Shown piece after piece: positions 46,151 to 55,066 of a stretch of DNA of 64,000 nucleotides. The stretch spans positions 3,694,953 to 3,758,952 of the forward strand of contig NZ_CP146091.1 of the NCBI RefSeq assembly GCF_037023145.1. The letters run 5' to 3'. How positions within the stretch are numbered: the stretch's first letter is position 1; every line of letters starts with the position of its first letter. Both the position numbers and the translations under genes were made by a program. The notes beneath the pieces are model-generated. The model ran no database searches and was not told the origin of the DNA. It saw only the letters and a list, made by a program, of their open reading frames with translations. The stretch comes from Ralstonia sp. RRA (GTDB lineage Bacteria; Pseudomonadota; Gammaproteobacteria; Burkholderiales; Burkholderiaceae).

Positions 46151-49100
46151 ATGGCAAAGTTTTTCATCGATCGCCCGGTCTTTGCCTGGGTGCTCGCGCT
46201 GTTCATCATCCTGGCTGGGGCGATTTCGATCACCCAACTGCCGATCTCGCAGTACCCGACCATTGCGCCGCCGTCAGTCATCATCACGGCAACGTACCCG
46301 GGTGCGAACGCGAAGACGCTGGACGAATCCGTCACCAGCATCATCGAGCAGGAAATGAACGGCGCGGATGGCCTGCTCTATATGGAGTCGGTCAGCCAGG
46401 GCGGTAACGGCCAGGCAACCATCACCGTGACGTTCAAGGCCGGTACGGACCCTGCGCTGGCGCAGGTGGACGTGCAGAACCGCCTCAAGCGCGTGGAAGC
46501 GCGTCTGCCTTCGCAGGTGACGCAGCAAGGCGTGCAGGTCGACAAGGCCCGCTCGAACTTCCTGCTGTTCGCCACGCTGGCGTCCACCGACGGCAAGATG
46601 GACCCGGTGGCGCTGGGTGACTACATCTCGCGCAACGTGCTCAACGAAATCAAGCGCGTGCCGGGTGTGGGTCAAGCGGTGCTGTTCGGTACGGAACGCG
46701 CGATGCGCGTCTGGATCGACCCAGCCAAGCTGGTCGGCTACAAGCTGACCCCGACCGACGTCTACAACGCCATCCGCGCACAGAACTCGCTGGTGTCCGC
46801 CGGTACGATCGGCGATCTGCCGTCCGTCTCCGACCAGCCGCTCGCGGCGACGGTCGTGGTGGAAGGCCAGCTCACGACCACCGAGCAATTCGGCAACATC
46901 GTGCTGGTGTCCAAGCCGGACGGTTCGCTGGTGCGCGTGAAGGATGTGGCACGCCTGGAGCTGGGCGGCCAGACCTACTCGACGTCTGCGCGGATCAACG
47001 GCCAGCCCATCTCGGCCATTGGTGTGCAGCTCTCCCCCACGGGTAACGCGCTGGGCACGGCCAAGGCCGTGAAGGCCAAGCTGGAAGAACTGTCGAAGTA
47101 CTTCCCGGCCGGTGTGGAGTACAAGGTGCCGTACGACACCTCGAAGTTCGTCCAGATCTCGATCGAAGAAGTGGTCAAGACGCTGTTCGAGGCCATGGTG
47201 CTGGTGTTCCTGGTGATGCTGTTGTTCCTGCAGAACATCCGCTACACGCTGGTGCCGTCGATCGTGGTGCCGATCTCGCTCTTGGGCGCGTTTGCCGTGA
47301 TGAACGCGTTGGGCTTCTCGATCAACGTGCTGACGATGTTCGGCCTCGTGCTGGCGATCGGTATTCTCGTGGACGATGCCATCGTGGTGGTCGAAAACGT
47401 CGAGCGGATCATGAGCGAGGAGGGTTTGCCCCCGCGCGAAGCCACCCGCAAGGCCATGGGCCAGATCACGGGCGCCATCATCGGGATTACGCTGGTGCTG
47501 ATGGCCGTGTTCATCCCGATGGCGTTCTTCTCGGGTTCGGTGGGCGCGATCTATCGCCAGTTCTCGCTGTCGATGGTGTCGTCGATCTTCTTCTCGGCAC
47601 TCATGGCGCTGACGCTCACGCCGGCACTGTGCTCGACGCTGCTCAAGCCGATCGAGAAGGGTTCGCATCACGAGAAGACGGGCTTCTTCGGCTGGTTCAA
47701 CCGCATGTTCTCGAGCACCACGAACCGCTACCAAAGCTTCGTGGAGCGCATGCTGAAGAAGACCTTCCGCTACATGGTCATCTATGTTGCGCTGATCGCG
47801 GCGGTGGTGCTCCTGTTCCTGCGCCTGCCGTCTTCGTTCCTGCCGACCGAAGACCAGGGCTACATCGTGACCAACATCCAGTTGCCGCCGGGCGCATCGG
47901 CCAACCGCACGTTGGAAGTGATCAAGCAGGTCGAGAACTACTACAAGCACGAAAAGGCCGTCGAGAACATCGTGGCCGTGCAGGGCTTCAGCTTCTCGGG
48001 TAACGGGCCGAACGCCGGTATTGTGTTCACCCCATTCAAGGACTGGAGCGAGCGCAAGGGCAAGGATCAAACCGCCGATGCCGTGGCTGGCCGTGCCTTC
48101 GGCGCGCTGTTCGGTGGCATTCGCGATGCGATCGTGTTCCCGCTGAACCCGCCGCCGATTCCGGAACTGGGTAACGCAACGGGCTTCACCTTCCGCTTGC
48201 AGGACCGCGGTGGCCTGGGCCACGACGCCCTGATGGCAGCCCGCAATCAACTGATGGGGATGGCGTCGCAAAGCAAGATCATCACGGGCATGCGCCCGGA
48301 AGGTCTGGAAGATTCGCCGCAGTACCAAGTGGATATCGACCGCGAGAAGGCCAATGCGCTGGGCGTGTCGTTCACCGACATCAACGCCGTGCTGTCGACG
48401 GCGCTGGGTTCGGCGTATGCGAACGACTTCCCGAACTACGGTCGTCAGCAACGCGTGATCGTGCAAGCGGACAAGATCAACCGCATGCAGCCCGAAGACA
48501 TCATGAACCTGTACGTGCGCAACGGGCAGGGCAACATGGTGCCGATGTCGACGTTCGCCAAGGGCCACTGGATCGTCGGTCCGGTGCAGCTCGTGCGCTA
48601 CAACGGCTATCCGGCGGTTCGTCTGTCGGGTGCGGCCGCGCCGGGCGCCAGCTCGGGTGACGCCATGGCCGAGATGGAACGCCTGGCCGCCAAGCTGCCG
48701 GCGGGTATCGGCTATGAGTGGACGGGTCAGTCGCTGCAGGAAAAGGCTTCGGGCTCGCAAGCGCCCGCGCTGTACGCCCTGTCGCTGCTGGCGGTGTTCC
48801 TGGTGCTGGCTGCGTTGTATGAAAGCTGGTCGATTCCGGCAGCCGTGATTCTGGTGGTGCCGCTGGGCGTGCTCGGCGCACTGCTGGGCGTGACACTGCG
48901 CGCGATGCCCGATGACGTGTACTTCAAGGTCGGTCTGATTGCGGTGGTGGGCTTGTCCGCCAAGAACGCGATTCTGATCATCGAATTCGCGAAGGATTTG
49001 CAGGCGCAAGGCAAGGGCCTCATCGAGGCCACGCTGGAAGCCGTGCACCTGCGGTTCCGCCCGATCATCATGACGTCGTTCGCGTTCATCCTGGGCGTGC

Positions 49101-49303
49101 TGCCGCTGGCGATTGCCACGGGTGCCAGCTCCGCCAGCCAACGCGCCATCGGTACCGGCGTGATGGGCGGGATGATTACCGCGACGGTGCTGGCCGTGGT
49201 GCTGGTGCCCGTGTTCTTCGTGGTGGTCCGTCGCATCTTCAAGGGCAGCGAGCGACAACGCCGCCTGGATGCTGCACATCGCCCGCTGGACGAGGAAATC
49301 TGA
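46151..49303 (+). CDS. acrB: RND multidrug efflux permease (AcrB/HAE1 type)
   Basis: 1050 aa, standard for the family. It starts MAKFFIDRPVFAWVLALFI; TM4 holds VLAIGILVDDAIVVVEN with the two proton-relay Asp, and TM10 contains the partner Lys in GLSAKNAILIIEFA. Large periplasmic loops (~40-330, ~565-870) form the drug pocket. It exports hydrophobic drugs, dyes and detergents using the proton gradient. Starts 15 bp after acrA. Confidence 0.96.
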   Translation: MAKFFIDRPVFAWVLALFIILAGAISITQLPISQYPTIAPPSVIITATYPGANAKTLDESVTSIIEQEMNGADGLLYMESVSQGGNGQATITVTFKAGTDPALAQVDVQNRLKRVEARLPSQVTQQGVQVDKARSNFLLFATLASTDGKMDPVALGDYISRNVLNEIKRVPGVGQAVLFGTERAMRVWIDPAKLVGYKLTPTDVYNAIRAQNSLVSAGTIGDLPSVSDQPLAATVVVEGQLTTTEQFGNIVLVSKPDGSLVRVKDVARLELGGQTYSTSARINGQPISAIGVQLSPTGNALGTAKAVKAKLEELSKYFPAGVEYKVPYDTSKFVQISIEEVVKTLFEAMVLVFLVMLLFLQNIRYTLVPSIVVPISLLGAFAVMNALGFSINVLTMFGLVLAIGILVDDAIVVVENVERIMSEEGLPPREATRKAMGQITGAIIGITLVLMAVFIPMAFFSGSVGAIYRQFSLSMVSSIFFSALMALTLTPALCSTLLKPIEKGSHHEKTGFFGWFNRMFSSTTNRYQSFVERMLKKTFRYMVIYVALIAAVVLLFLRLPSSFLPTEDQGYIVTNIQLPPGASANRTLEVIKQVENYYKHEKAVENIVAVQGFSFSGNGPNAGIVFTPFKDWSERKGKDQTADAVAGRAFGALFGGIRDAIVFPLNPPPIPELGNATGFTFRLQDRGGLGHDALMAARNQLMGMASQSKIITGMRPEGLEDSPQYQVDIDREKANALGVSFTDINAVLSTALGSAYANDFPNYGRQQRVIVQADKINRMQPEDIMNLYVRNGQGNMVPMSTFAKGHWIVGPVQLVRYNGYPAVRLSGAAAPGASSGDAMAEMERLAAKLPAGIGYEWTGQSLQEKASGSQAPALYALSLLAVFLVLAALYESWSIPAAVILVVPLGVLGALLGVTLRAMPDDVYFKVGLIAVVGLSAKNAILIIEFAKDLQAQGKGLIEATLEAVHLRFRPIIMTSFAFILGVLPLAIATGASSASQRAIGTGVMGGMITATVLAVVLVPVFFVVVRRIFKGSERQRRLDAAHRPLDEEI

Positions 49304-49305
49304 AC

Positions 49306-50844
49306 ATGCAGAACAAGATGACTCTCAGAACCCCCGCGCTGTTGCCGGCGCTCCTGCTGGCCGCCGGCGTCCTGTCCGGCTGCTCGCTGGCGCCGACCTA
49401 TGAGCGCCCGGATGCTCCGGTAACGAGCGCCTACCCGCAGGCACCGGCCGGCTATGCCGTGCCGGCTGACAGCGCCAAGCCGGGCGAGAACGCTCCGCGT
49501 GCCACCGATCTCGGTTGGCGCGAGTTTTTCCCCGATCCGCGCCTGCAGAAGCTGATCGGCCTGTCGCTCGAGAACAACCGCGACCTGCGCGTGGCCATGC
49601 TCAACGTCGAGGCCGCACGTGCGCAGTACCGCCTGCAGGTCGCTGAGCTGCTGCCGCCGGTCAACGCGTCTGCCACGTACACGCGCAGCCTGACGCCGCA
49701 GTCGATCTCGCAGACCGGGCAGGACATCATCACCAAGCAGTATCAGCTTGGTGTGGGCATCAGCAACTACCAGGTCAACCTGTTCAGCGTGGGCGACGTA
49801 ACGCGCTCCGCGCGCGCCAGCTACCTGGCGACCGCAGAGGGCCAGCGCGCCGCGCAGATCAGCCTGATCTCGCAGGTGGCGAAGGCCTACCTGAACGAGC
49901 GCGCCTATGCCGAGCAGCTTGAGCTGGCCCAGCAGACCCTGAAGGGTCGCGAGGACTACTACAAGCTCGCCAAGCAGCGCTTTGACGTGGGCGCCTCGTC
50001 GGCGCTGGACCTGCGCCAGACCGAAACGCTGGTGGAATCGGCCCGCGTGTCGGTCGCCCAGCTCACGCGCCAATACGCCCAAGCGACCAACGCCCTGGTG
50101 CTGCTGGTGGGTGCGCCGCTGCCTGCCGATCTGCCGGCCCCGACCACGGTGTCGTCGGAGAAGATCGTGGCCGACATTCCGCCGGGCCTGCCGTCGGAGC
50201 TGTTGGAGCAGCGCCCGGACATCCGCCAGGCCGAGCAGAAGCTGATCGCCGCCAATGCCAACATCGGCGTCGCCCGTGCGGCGTTCTTCCCGAGCATCGG
50301 GTTGACGTCCAACGTGGGCACGGCCAGTGGCGCGCTGCATGACCTGTTCAAGGCCGGCACCGGACTGTGGTCGTTCGTGCCGAACCTCACGCTGCCGATC
50401 TTCGACTGGGGCACACGCGTCTTCCAATTGGACTCCACCAAGGCCAACCAGAAGATTGCAGTCGCCACCTACGAGAAGACCATCCAGACCGCGTTCCGGG
50501 AAGTGTCTGACGCCCTTGTGGCGCGCGGCACGCTGGAAGAGCAGGTGGCGGCGCAGAAGCGCTTCCGCGATGCCACGGCCGAGCGTCTGACGCTGTCTGA
50601 CCAGCGCTACCGCAACGGCGTGTCGAGCTTCCTCGATGTGCTCGATGCGCAACGTGACCTGTTCAGCGCCGATCAGACCCTGGTGCAGACGCGCCTGGCC
50701 CGCCTGACCAACGCCATCGATCTGTATACGGCGCTGGGCGGCGGTCTGCAGGAAAGCAGCACCATTGCGGCCGTCAAGCAGGCACAACCGACGGCAGCGC
50801 CGGGCGCGGCACCTGCCGCACCGGACATGACGCCGGCTCGCTGA
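49306..50844 (+). CDS. oprM: Outer-membrane efflux channel (OprM/NodT family)
   Basis: 512 aa lipoprotein (lipobox LSGCSLAP). Typical OEP signatures: APTYERPDAPV near the N-terminus, LGWREFFPDPRLQ, DLRQTETLVESARVS and DLLEQRPDIRQAEQ-like LEQRPDIRQAE. The two OEP repeats form the barrel and the periplasmic alpha-tunnel. Begins 2 bp after acrB, completing a three-gene pump operon. The tail is Ala/Pro-rich. Confidence 0.93.
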   Translation: MQNKMTLRTPALLPALLLAAGVLSGCSLAPTYERPDAPVTSAYPQAPAGYAVPADSAKPGENAPRATDLGWREFFPDPRLQKLIGLSLENNRDLRVAMLNVEAARAQYRLQVAELLPPVNASATYTRSLTPQSISQTGQDIITKQYQLGVGISNYQVNLFSVGDVTRSARASYLATAEGQRAAQISLISQVAKAYLNERAYAEQLELAQQTLKGREDYYKLAKQRFDVGASSALDLRQTETLVESARVSVAQLTRQYAQATNALVLLVGAPLPADLPAPTTVSSEKIVADIPPGLPSELLEQRPDIRQAEQKLIAANANIGVARAAFFPSIGLTSNVGTASGALHDLFKAGTGLWSFVPNLTLPIFDWGTRVFQLDSTKANQKIAVATYEKTIQTAFREVSDALVARGTLEEQVAAQKRFRDATAERLTLSDQRYRNGVSSFLDVLDAQRDLFSADQTLVQTRLARLTNAIDLYTALGGGLQESSTIAAVKQAQPTAAPGAAPAAPDMTPAR

Positions 50845-50861
50845 TCCTTCAGCACGTATCG

Positions 50862-50889
50862 TCCGCCGTCGTCTCCACGCGACGGCGGA
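50862..50889 (+). terminator. Hairpin after the pump operon
   Basis: TCCGCCGTCG (50862-50871) and CGACGGCGGA (50880-50889), perfect 10-bp stem, no T-run. Likely end of the acrAB-oprM transcript. Confidence 0.55.
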
Positions 50890-50976
50890 TGGTTCAAAAG
50901 TGCCTGATTGGCCACGCAAAACCGGTGCTTGCATCGGTAAACCAATTCAACTACACTGCACGCCCTCTGGGCGGTA

Positions 50977-50982
50977 TATAAT
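50977..50982 (+). promoter_or_regulatory. -10 element of rpsU
   Basis: TATAAT 43 bp before the rpsU ATG, with an upstream TTCAAC at 50946-50951 too far to be a clean -35. Plausible sigma-70 promoter. Confidence 0.45.
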
Positions 50983-51024
50983 CCGCTGTTTCGCCGTCCA
51001 CCCGAATACTGAGTAAGGGATACG

Positions 51025-51237
51025 ATGACCACTGTCCGTCTGAAAGAAAACGAACCGGTTGAAGTTGCGCTGCGCCGCTTCCGCCGTGAAATCGAGCGCA
51101 CTGGCCTGATCAAGGAACTGCGCGCCCGCACCGCTTACGAAAAGCCGACCACCGAGCGCAAGCGCAAGAAGGCTGCCGCTGTGTCGCGCACGCGTAAACG
51201 CCTGCGTTCGCAAATGCTGCCGAAGAAGCTTTACTAA
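51025..51237 (+). CDS. rpsU: 30S ribosomal protein S21
   Basis: 70 aa. [20 protein letters not shown] and the basic ending [13 protein letters not shown] are characteristic of bS21. It binds the 30S subunit near the anti-Shine-Dalgarno region. It stands alone here: the dnaG/rpoD genes that often follow rpsU are absent. Confidence 0.97.
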   Translation: MTTVRLKENEPVEVALRRFRREIERTGLIKELRARTAYEKPTTERKRKKAAAVSRTRKRLRSQMLPKKLY

Positions 51238-51253
51238 GATCGTGTCGTTGTTC

Positions 51254-51280
51254 CGGTAGCACCAACTGGGTGCTGCCGTT
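51254..51280 (+). terminator. Hairpin after rpsU
   Basis: CGGTAGCACC (51254-51263) with GGTGCTGCCG (51269-51278), one G-U pair, 16 bp after the stop and followed by only TT. A second small stem (CCCGAAAG / CTTTCGGG) lies at 51344-51361. Confidence 0.55.
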
Positions 51281-51281
51281 G

Positions 51282-51646
51282 GCGGTGTGGAGTCGATCGA
51301 CTTCCAGTTCGCCGAGCTTGGTTCGTAGTGTGCCTTGCACGCACCCGAAAGCCCTTTCGGGACCCGGCCAACGCTCCAACCCCCGATACAGAAGCTCGCA
51401 AGATGCGGTTGATGGCCCAAGCGCCGTTCTCCGCGGCTTCGGCGCGCCTTCGCGCGCATGTTCTGTTGCAAACGACTTCCGCCAGCGGTGATTGACCGGC
51501 TGGCTGTTGGCGTTTGTCGCGCACACTCTCCTCCTCGCCCATCCCTCGCATCGCCATAGATGCGAATTTTGCGCGGCCCCCTCGTCTCTTTACGACTTTT
51601 TGACGGGCACAGCCGTACGCTGCAGGTATCCCAGACTGCAGACGCA
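51282..51646. other. Non-coding stretch after rpsU
   Basis: Apart from the small stem at 51344-51361 I see no gene, promoter or repeat here. Frames on both strands look like chance readings. Confidence 0.5.
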
Positions 51647-51661
51647 ATGCGTCTTCCGATC

Positions 51662-51823
51662 ATGAACCTGATGAGCCATTGGCTGCTCGGCGCGGGCGCC
51701 CTGCTGGCCATCCTTGCCCTGTTTGCCATCGAGTACATTGGCGTTGAGCGTGCGGCGCGTCGTAACGCCGAGGCTGAGGCCCATTTGCCCAAGCCTGCGG
51801 GGGACGACGCATCCGTCCTTTGA
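51662..51823 (+). CDS. Small single-pass membrane protein
   Basis: 53 aa. One hydrophobic helix (HWLLGAGALLAILALFAIEY) is followed by a charged tail (GVERAARRNAEAEA). ATG 51662 gives the shortest version; ATG 51647 would add five residues. No clear ribosome site. It lies 21 bp before another small membrane protein gene, which supports it being real. Confidence 0.4.
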   Translation: MNLMSHWLLGAGALLAILALFAIEYIGVERAARRNAEAEAHLPKPAGDDASVL

Positions 51824-51844
51824 CCCCAGCTTCTCGAGGCGACG

Positions 51845-52096
51845 ATGCCAACCCATTCCAACGACTACTGGTTCCCTGCCAAGCGCTACGGGTGGGGTTG
51901 GGGGCTGCCGTCTCGCTGGCAAGGCTGGGTGGTGATCGCCATCTATGCCGTGCTGCTGGCGGCAGGCATTGTTGTGCTGCGCCCGCATGCCCAGCCGGTG
52001 AGTTTCGTGCTCTATACGCTGGCGCTGAGTCTGTTGCTCGTGCTGGTGTGCTGGTGGAAGGGCGAGCCGCCGCGCTGGCGCTGGGGTGGGAATTGA
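51845..52096 (+). CDS. Small two-helix membrane protein (FPAKRYGWGWG family)
   Basis: 83 aa with GAGG 5 bp before ATG. The N-terminus NDYWFPAKRYGWGWGLP is aromatic, two hydrophobic helices follow (WVVIAIYAVLLAAGIVVL; FVLYTLALSLLLVLVCWW), and the end KGEPPRWRWGG is Trp/Arg-rich. Function unknown. A decayed second copy of the same gene lies at about 53590-53765, so the family is locally duplicated. Confidence 0.72.
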   Translation: MPTHSNDYWFPAKRYGWGWGLPSRWQGWVVIAIYAVLLAAGIVVLRPHAQPVSFVLYTLALSLLLVLVCWWKGEPPRWRWGGN

Positions 52097-52111
52097 CCGT
52101 CGCGCCAGCAG

Positions 52112-52429
52112 CTAACAACGCAGGTAGGGGCCAGCCCGCTTCTCCAGCAGGACGACGAATTCCGGTTGCATGAACGCGTAGTCGCCGGGAATCTCCTGGC
52201 ACACCAAACGCTTGCCGCACAGATGCACCCCAAACCGTTGCGACAGGCGGCACTGGTGGCTGCACTTCAGCCTAGTCGAGCTGTTCGGTGTCGAGTGGCG
52301 CGACTGCACCGGCTCTCCACAGGCTGCAACGCGATCCCCTTGCGCCAGAATGTTGATCGCGCCGACTACATCGGCGTTGTTATCGAAACCGCAGTCGACG
52401 CCTCGGCGCTGCCTGCCGCAGACTTGCAC
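52112..52429 (-). pseudogene. Chimaeric remnant: TnpB (IS605/IS1341-type) C-terminus fused to unknown sequence
   Basis: 105 codons open. The first half carries the TnpB zinc-finger tail: CGFDNNADVVGAINILAQG then VAACGEPVQS, which in intact TnpB follows CxxC-type motifs; these upstream cysteines are scrambled (QVCGRQRRGVDCGF), suggesting a frameshift near 52400. The second half (LSQRFGVHLCGKRLVCQEIP...) is not TnpB and looks like the end of an unknown gene. There is no intact transposase or terminal repeat, so this is a fossil of an insertion. Confidence 0.6.
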
Positions 52430-52538
52430 ATCTTTCCCACCTGCGCGTCTTCGAACACCGTCGCGTGGTTTTTGCTGGTTGTGGGCCTCAAGTCGTTCAG
52501 CGCGCCGTTTCGGCGCACCGGTGTAACAAGGGCCCCAC

Positions 52539-53198
52539 TCAGAACCGATATGACACCCCGATCTGTATTACGGGATACCAGCGATAGCGCGACATCTCGC
52601 TTCGCAGCTGCTGCAGGCCATTCGTGGCGATAAGCTGACTATTTACGGGGCCGACCCTTGCGGCCAATTGCGGCGACAGGGTATAGGAAGATTTTGGTAT
52701 GCCATAAGCGACACCGAGATCCGCAATGAAGCCGAACCCCTTGGACTCCGGCCGATGGCCGTAGCCGATGCCGAAATATGGCATCACGGTTGGATATCGG
52801 GCTTTTGCGACGGCATACATGCCCGGCAATGCGCGAACCTTTCTGCCGGCGAACGTGTATGTGCCATTGGTTGGCACCGAGGTGCCGCTGAGTTCGTCGT
52901 CGGAAAATCGTGCACCAGCGGTTGTTCGAAAGCCGCAGTCACGCAAGGGGAAGATGTCGGCGTAAATGCCCCCCTGCCGAAGCCGAATGTCATCCTGATA
53001 GCGATTGCCGCCGAAGCTGAAGTTGTGCGACAAGTTGATCGCATTGAAATCGACATGCGCGCCAAGCATCGAATTGAAGCTTACTGCCGCTCCAATGCCG
53101 GCACCCTGTGTACCACCTTGCAGAAATATCTCCTGCGCCTGCGCGCTGCCAACGAACATCACCCCCATTGCTACCCACAAATAGACGGTCTTTTTCAC
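52539..53198 (-). CDS. Putative outer-membrane beta-barrel protein
   Basis: 219 aa from GTG 53198, which has AGGGAGA 7 bp upstream. A Sec signal (VKKTVYLWVAMGVMFVGSAQAQ region) precedes alternating strands such as SFGGNRYQDDIRL and YPTVMPYFGIGYGHRP, ending in a Phe (IGVSYRF), the usual last residue for outer-membrane insertion. Resembles PagL/OmpW-like small barrels in shape, but no HxSNG catalytic motif of PagL is seen. Function unknown. Confidence 0.65.
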   Translation of the reverse strand: MKKTVYLWVAMGVMFVGSAQAQEIFLQGGTQGAGIGAAVSFNSMLGAHVDFNAINLSHNFSFGGNRYQDDIRLRQGGIYADIFPLRDCGFRTTAGARFSDDELSGTSVPTNGTYTFAGRKVRALPGMYAVAKARYPTVMPYFGIGYGHRPESKGFGFIADLGVAYGIPKSSYTLSPQLAARVGPVNSQLIATNGLQQLRSEMSRYRWYPVIQIGVSYRF

Positions 53199-53589
53199 GG
53201 ACGTCTCCCTAGACGTGTCTAGGCCGCGAGCGTTTCGACTTAAGCGGTTAGGTCTTTCACCGCAACGCGCTCGGCGTTTCACTCGCGCAACGTCCCCCTG
53301 TTGTTTTCACTATTGATCGGATCGCAACTCACGCTACGGGTGCGCCACGCAGATATGGCTGGGGTGCATAGCCCCCGCGCTCTGTCGCGCCCCTGCTCGA
53401 TCCAATCCTGATTGCGCTCTCCCCTGCGGCCCTCGTGCGTTGGTCGACATTGCTCTGTCGAGGCTCGCACGCGGTCGCGTTGGGATCACTGCAAGGAGCG
53501 CGCCATCGGGCGCAAACCCAATCGGGGTGGGCGTTTTCCATGGCGGTCACGGATCGCGAGCGCGCCAGACGGGGTGGATGTATCAGAAT
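53199..53589. other. Gene-free stretch upstream of the barrel gene
   Basis: About 390 bp with the barrel gene promoter on its left side and no recognisable gene otherwise; frames here look like chance readings. Confidence 0.45.
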
Positions 53590-53765
53590 TGATGCGTGGT
53601 ATCCCGCGGTCAGTGCCCGCTCGGGGCAAGCAGTCGATGAACCGGATGAGCAGGTGGGGATCGCCGCGTATGCGGAATACTTTCGTGTCGAGCCGGAACC
53701 GGTGCGGGTTGGTGTGCTGGTGGAGGGCGCCGCCGCGTTGGCAGTGGGGTGGGGATGGATAGTCC
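53590..53765 (+). pseudogene. Decayed copy of the small two-helix membrane protein gene
   Basis: Nucleotide similarity to 51860-52096 is clear at the 3' end: GTGTGCTGGTGGA...GCCGCCGCG...GGCAGTGGGGTGGGGATGG against the matching end of the intact gene, and GTGGGGATCGCCGCGTATGC against GTGGTGATCGCCATCTATGC. In the +2 frame one reads LVCWWRAPPRWQWGG against LVCWWKGEPPRWRWGG. The middle is shortened and frames are broken, so it cannot encode the full protein. Confidence 0.6.
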
Positions 53766-53777
53766 CAGAGGTCGCGC

Positions 53778-54632
53778 CTAGCTAGCCGCCTGAATGGTGT
53801 AGAGATGCACCTCTGACGGTGAAAACAACCGGATCGGCAGATCGCTCATGCCGATGCCGCGGCTGGTCACCAGCCGCCCGCCTTCCGCCAATTCAAAGTA
53901 CCCGCTGGCAAAGCGTCGGTCGCCGGAGCCCGACGGCAGTACGATCGGACGGCCATCCGGGCGCGCGATCTGCCCACCGTGGGTGTGGCCGCAGAACGCA
54001 AGATCGAACGGATAGGCACGTACGTGCCGTAAGCCCAGCGGCGAATGCATCAGCAACAGCCTGCGTGCACCGGCGCCGCTGAACGTGCGGGCGGGGTCTG
54101 GTTGCCCGACGCCTGGCTCATCGAGCCCACATACATAGAGCTCGTCATAGGGCGGCGGCAGGCGCACCGCTTCGTTGACGAGCATGCGCACGTCCGCCGC
54201 CTCCAGTTGCAGGCGGATGAACGTGTCATCCACCCAAAGATCGTGATTGCCGAACACACCAAACTTGCCGGCCGGTGCCGGCAGTTCCCGCAAACGCGCG
54301 GCCAATCCGGTGACATGTCTGTGATGCAGCGAAACGAAATCGCCGCCGAGCAGGATCACGTGCGGTGCGAACGCCGCGATCGCTTGCTGCATGGCATCCA
54401 GCAGGCGTGGATCGGTCAAGGGTCCCGCGTGGAAGTCTGAAGCGAAGGCGACTCTGAGCGGCTCGGCCGACGGTGCACTCAACGGCACTGTTACATCACG
54501 GCGATCAATATGCAGGCGCCCCTGCAGGCCGAGCGCATGCGCGGCGCGGGCCGCCCAGCCATTGGCGTAGAAGAGCGCTTCGGCGGTCTCGCCGGCGCGC
54601 CGCCACCAGTTGTAGTACCGGCCTCGGCCCAT
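53778..54632 (-). CDS. Metallophosphoesterase
   Basis: 284 aa from ATG 54632. The five calcineurin-type motifs are in order: ASDFHAG, LGGDFV, GNHD, LLLMHSP and CGHTHGGQ, binding two metals. The YkuE/YaeI group, which cleaves lipid-A or phosphodiester headgroups, is close by sequence style; substrate unknown. It lies 5 bp after the NUDIX gene on the same strand, last of a probable operon with the NUDIX and 55.07-kb genes. Confidence 0.87.
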   Translation of the reverse strand: MGRGRYYNWWRRAGETAEALFYANGWAARAAHALGLQGRLHIDRRDVTVPLSAPSAEPLRVAFASDFHAGPLTDPRLLDAMQQAIAAFAPHVILLGGDFVSLHHRHVTGLAARLRELPAPAGKFGVFGNHDLWVDDTFIRLQLEAADVRMLVNEAVRLPPPYDELYVCGLDEPGVGQPDPARTFSGAGARRLLLMHSPLGLRHVRAYPFDLAFCGHTHGGQIARPDGRPIVLPSGSGDRRFASGYFELAEGGRLVTSRGIGMSDLPIRLFSPSEVHLYTIQAAS

Positions 54633-54637
54633 GTCTG

Positions 54638-55045
54638 CTAAACCGGTTGGACCGACGCGCCGCACACTGCCGCAATCGATGCGCGATACCCGTCAGGCAG
54701 ATTCATCGGCAGCGCATCCGGCGCAAACAGCCCGAGCCGCTTGTGCTCGTGGCTCACCACCGGCGCAAACGGGCCAACCAGCGTGCAGTCATACGTGGCG
54801 ATGAACACATGCTTGCCTGGCACGACGTCGAACAGATACGTATCGATGGGTGCGCCAACGTGCGCCGCCAGGTTCAGCTCTTCCGCAATCTCGCGCGCGA
54901 GGCACTCGGCGGACGATTCCCCTAGCTCGATACGGCCGCCGGGCAGCTCCCACGCTTCGCGCTCATTGAGCAGCAAAACGACCTCACCGGTGGGCGCGCG
55001 CAGCACGCCCTTGACGGAGACGGGGTAGGTGGACATGGCGCTCAT
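54638..55045 (-). CDS. NUDIX hydrolase
   Basis: 135 aa. A complete Nudix box, GX5EX7REUXEEXGU style, is GGRIELGESSAECLAREIAEE. Small size suggests a nucleotide diphosphate or sugar-nucleotide pyrophosphatase; no further assignment. It precedes the metallophosphoesterase by 5 bp. Confidence 0.88.
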   Translation of the reverse strand: MSAMSTYPVSVKGVLRAPTGEVVLLLNEREAWELPGGRIELGESSAECLAREIAEELNLAAHVGAPIDTYLFDVVPGKHVFIATYDCTLVGPFAPVVSHEHKRLGLFAPDALPMNLPDGYRASIAAVCGASVQPV

Positions 55046-55066
55046 GGTGGTGGTTGGCTGTGTCGG

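Noticed and set aside
46274-49279. 1001-codon minus-strand frame opposite acrB
   Set aside because: His/Arg/Gln-rich composition is that of a reverse reading of a membrane-protein gene; no domain.
51282-51646. Small frames after rpsU
   Set aside because: Overlapping Arg/Ala/Pro-rich frames on both strands without ribosome sites; treated as non-coding.
53412-53785. Frames of ~116 codons as intact genes
   Set aside because: The only recognisable part is the decayed 3' end of a membrane-protein gene, and the frame changes along the similarity.
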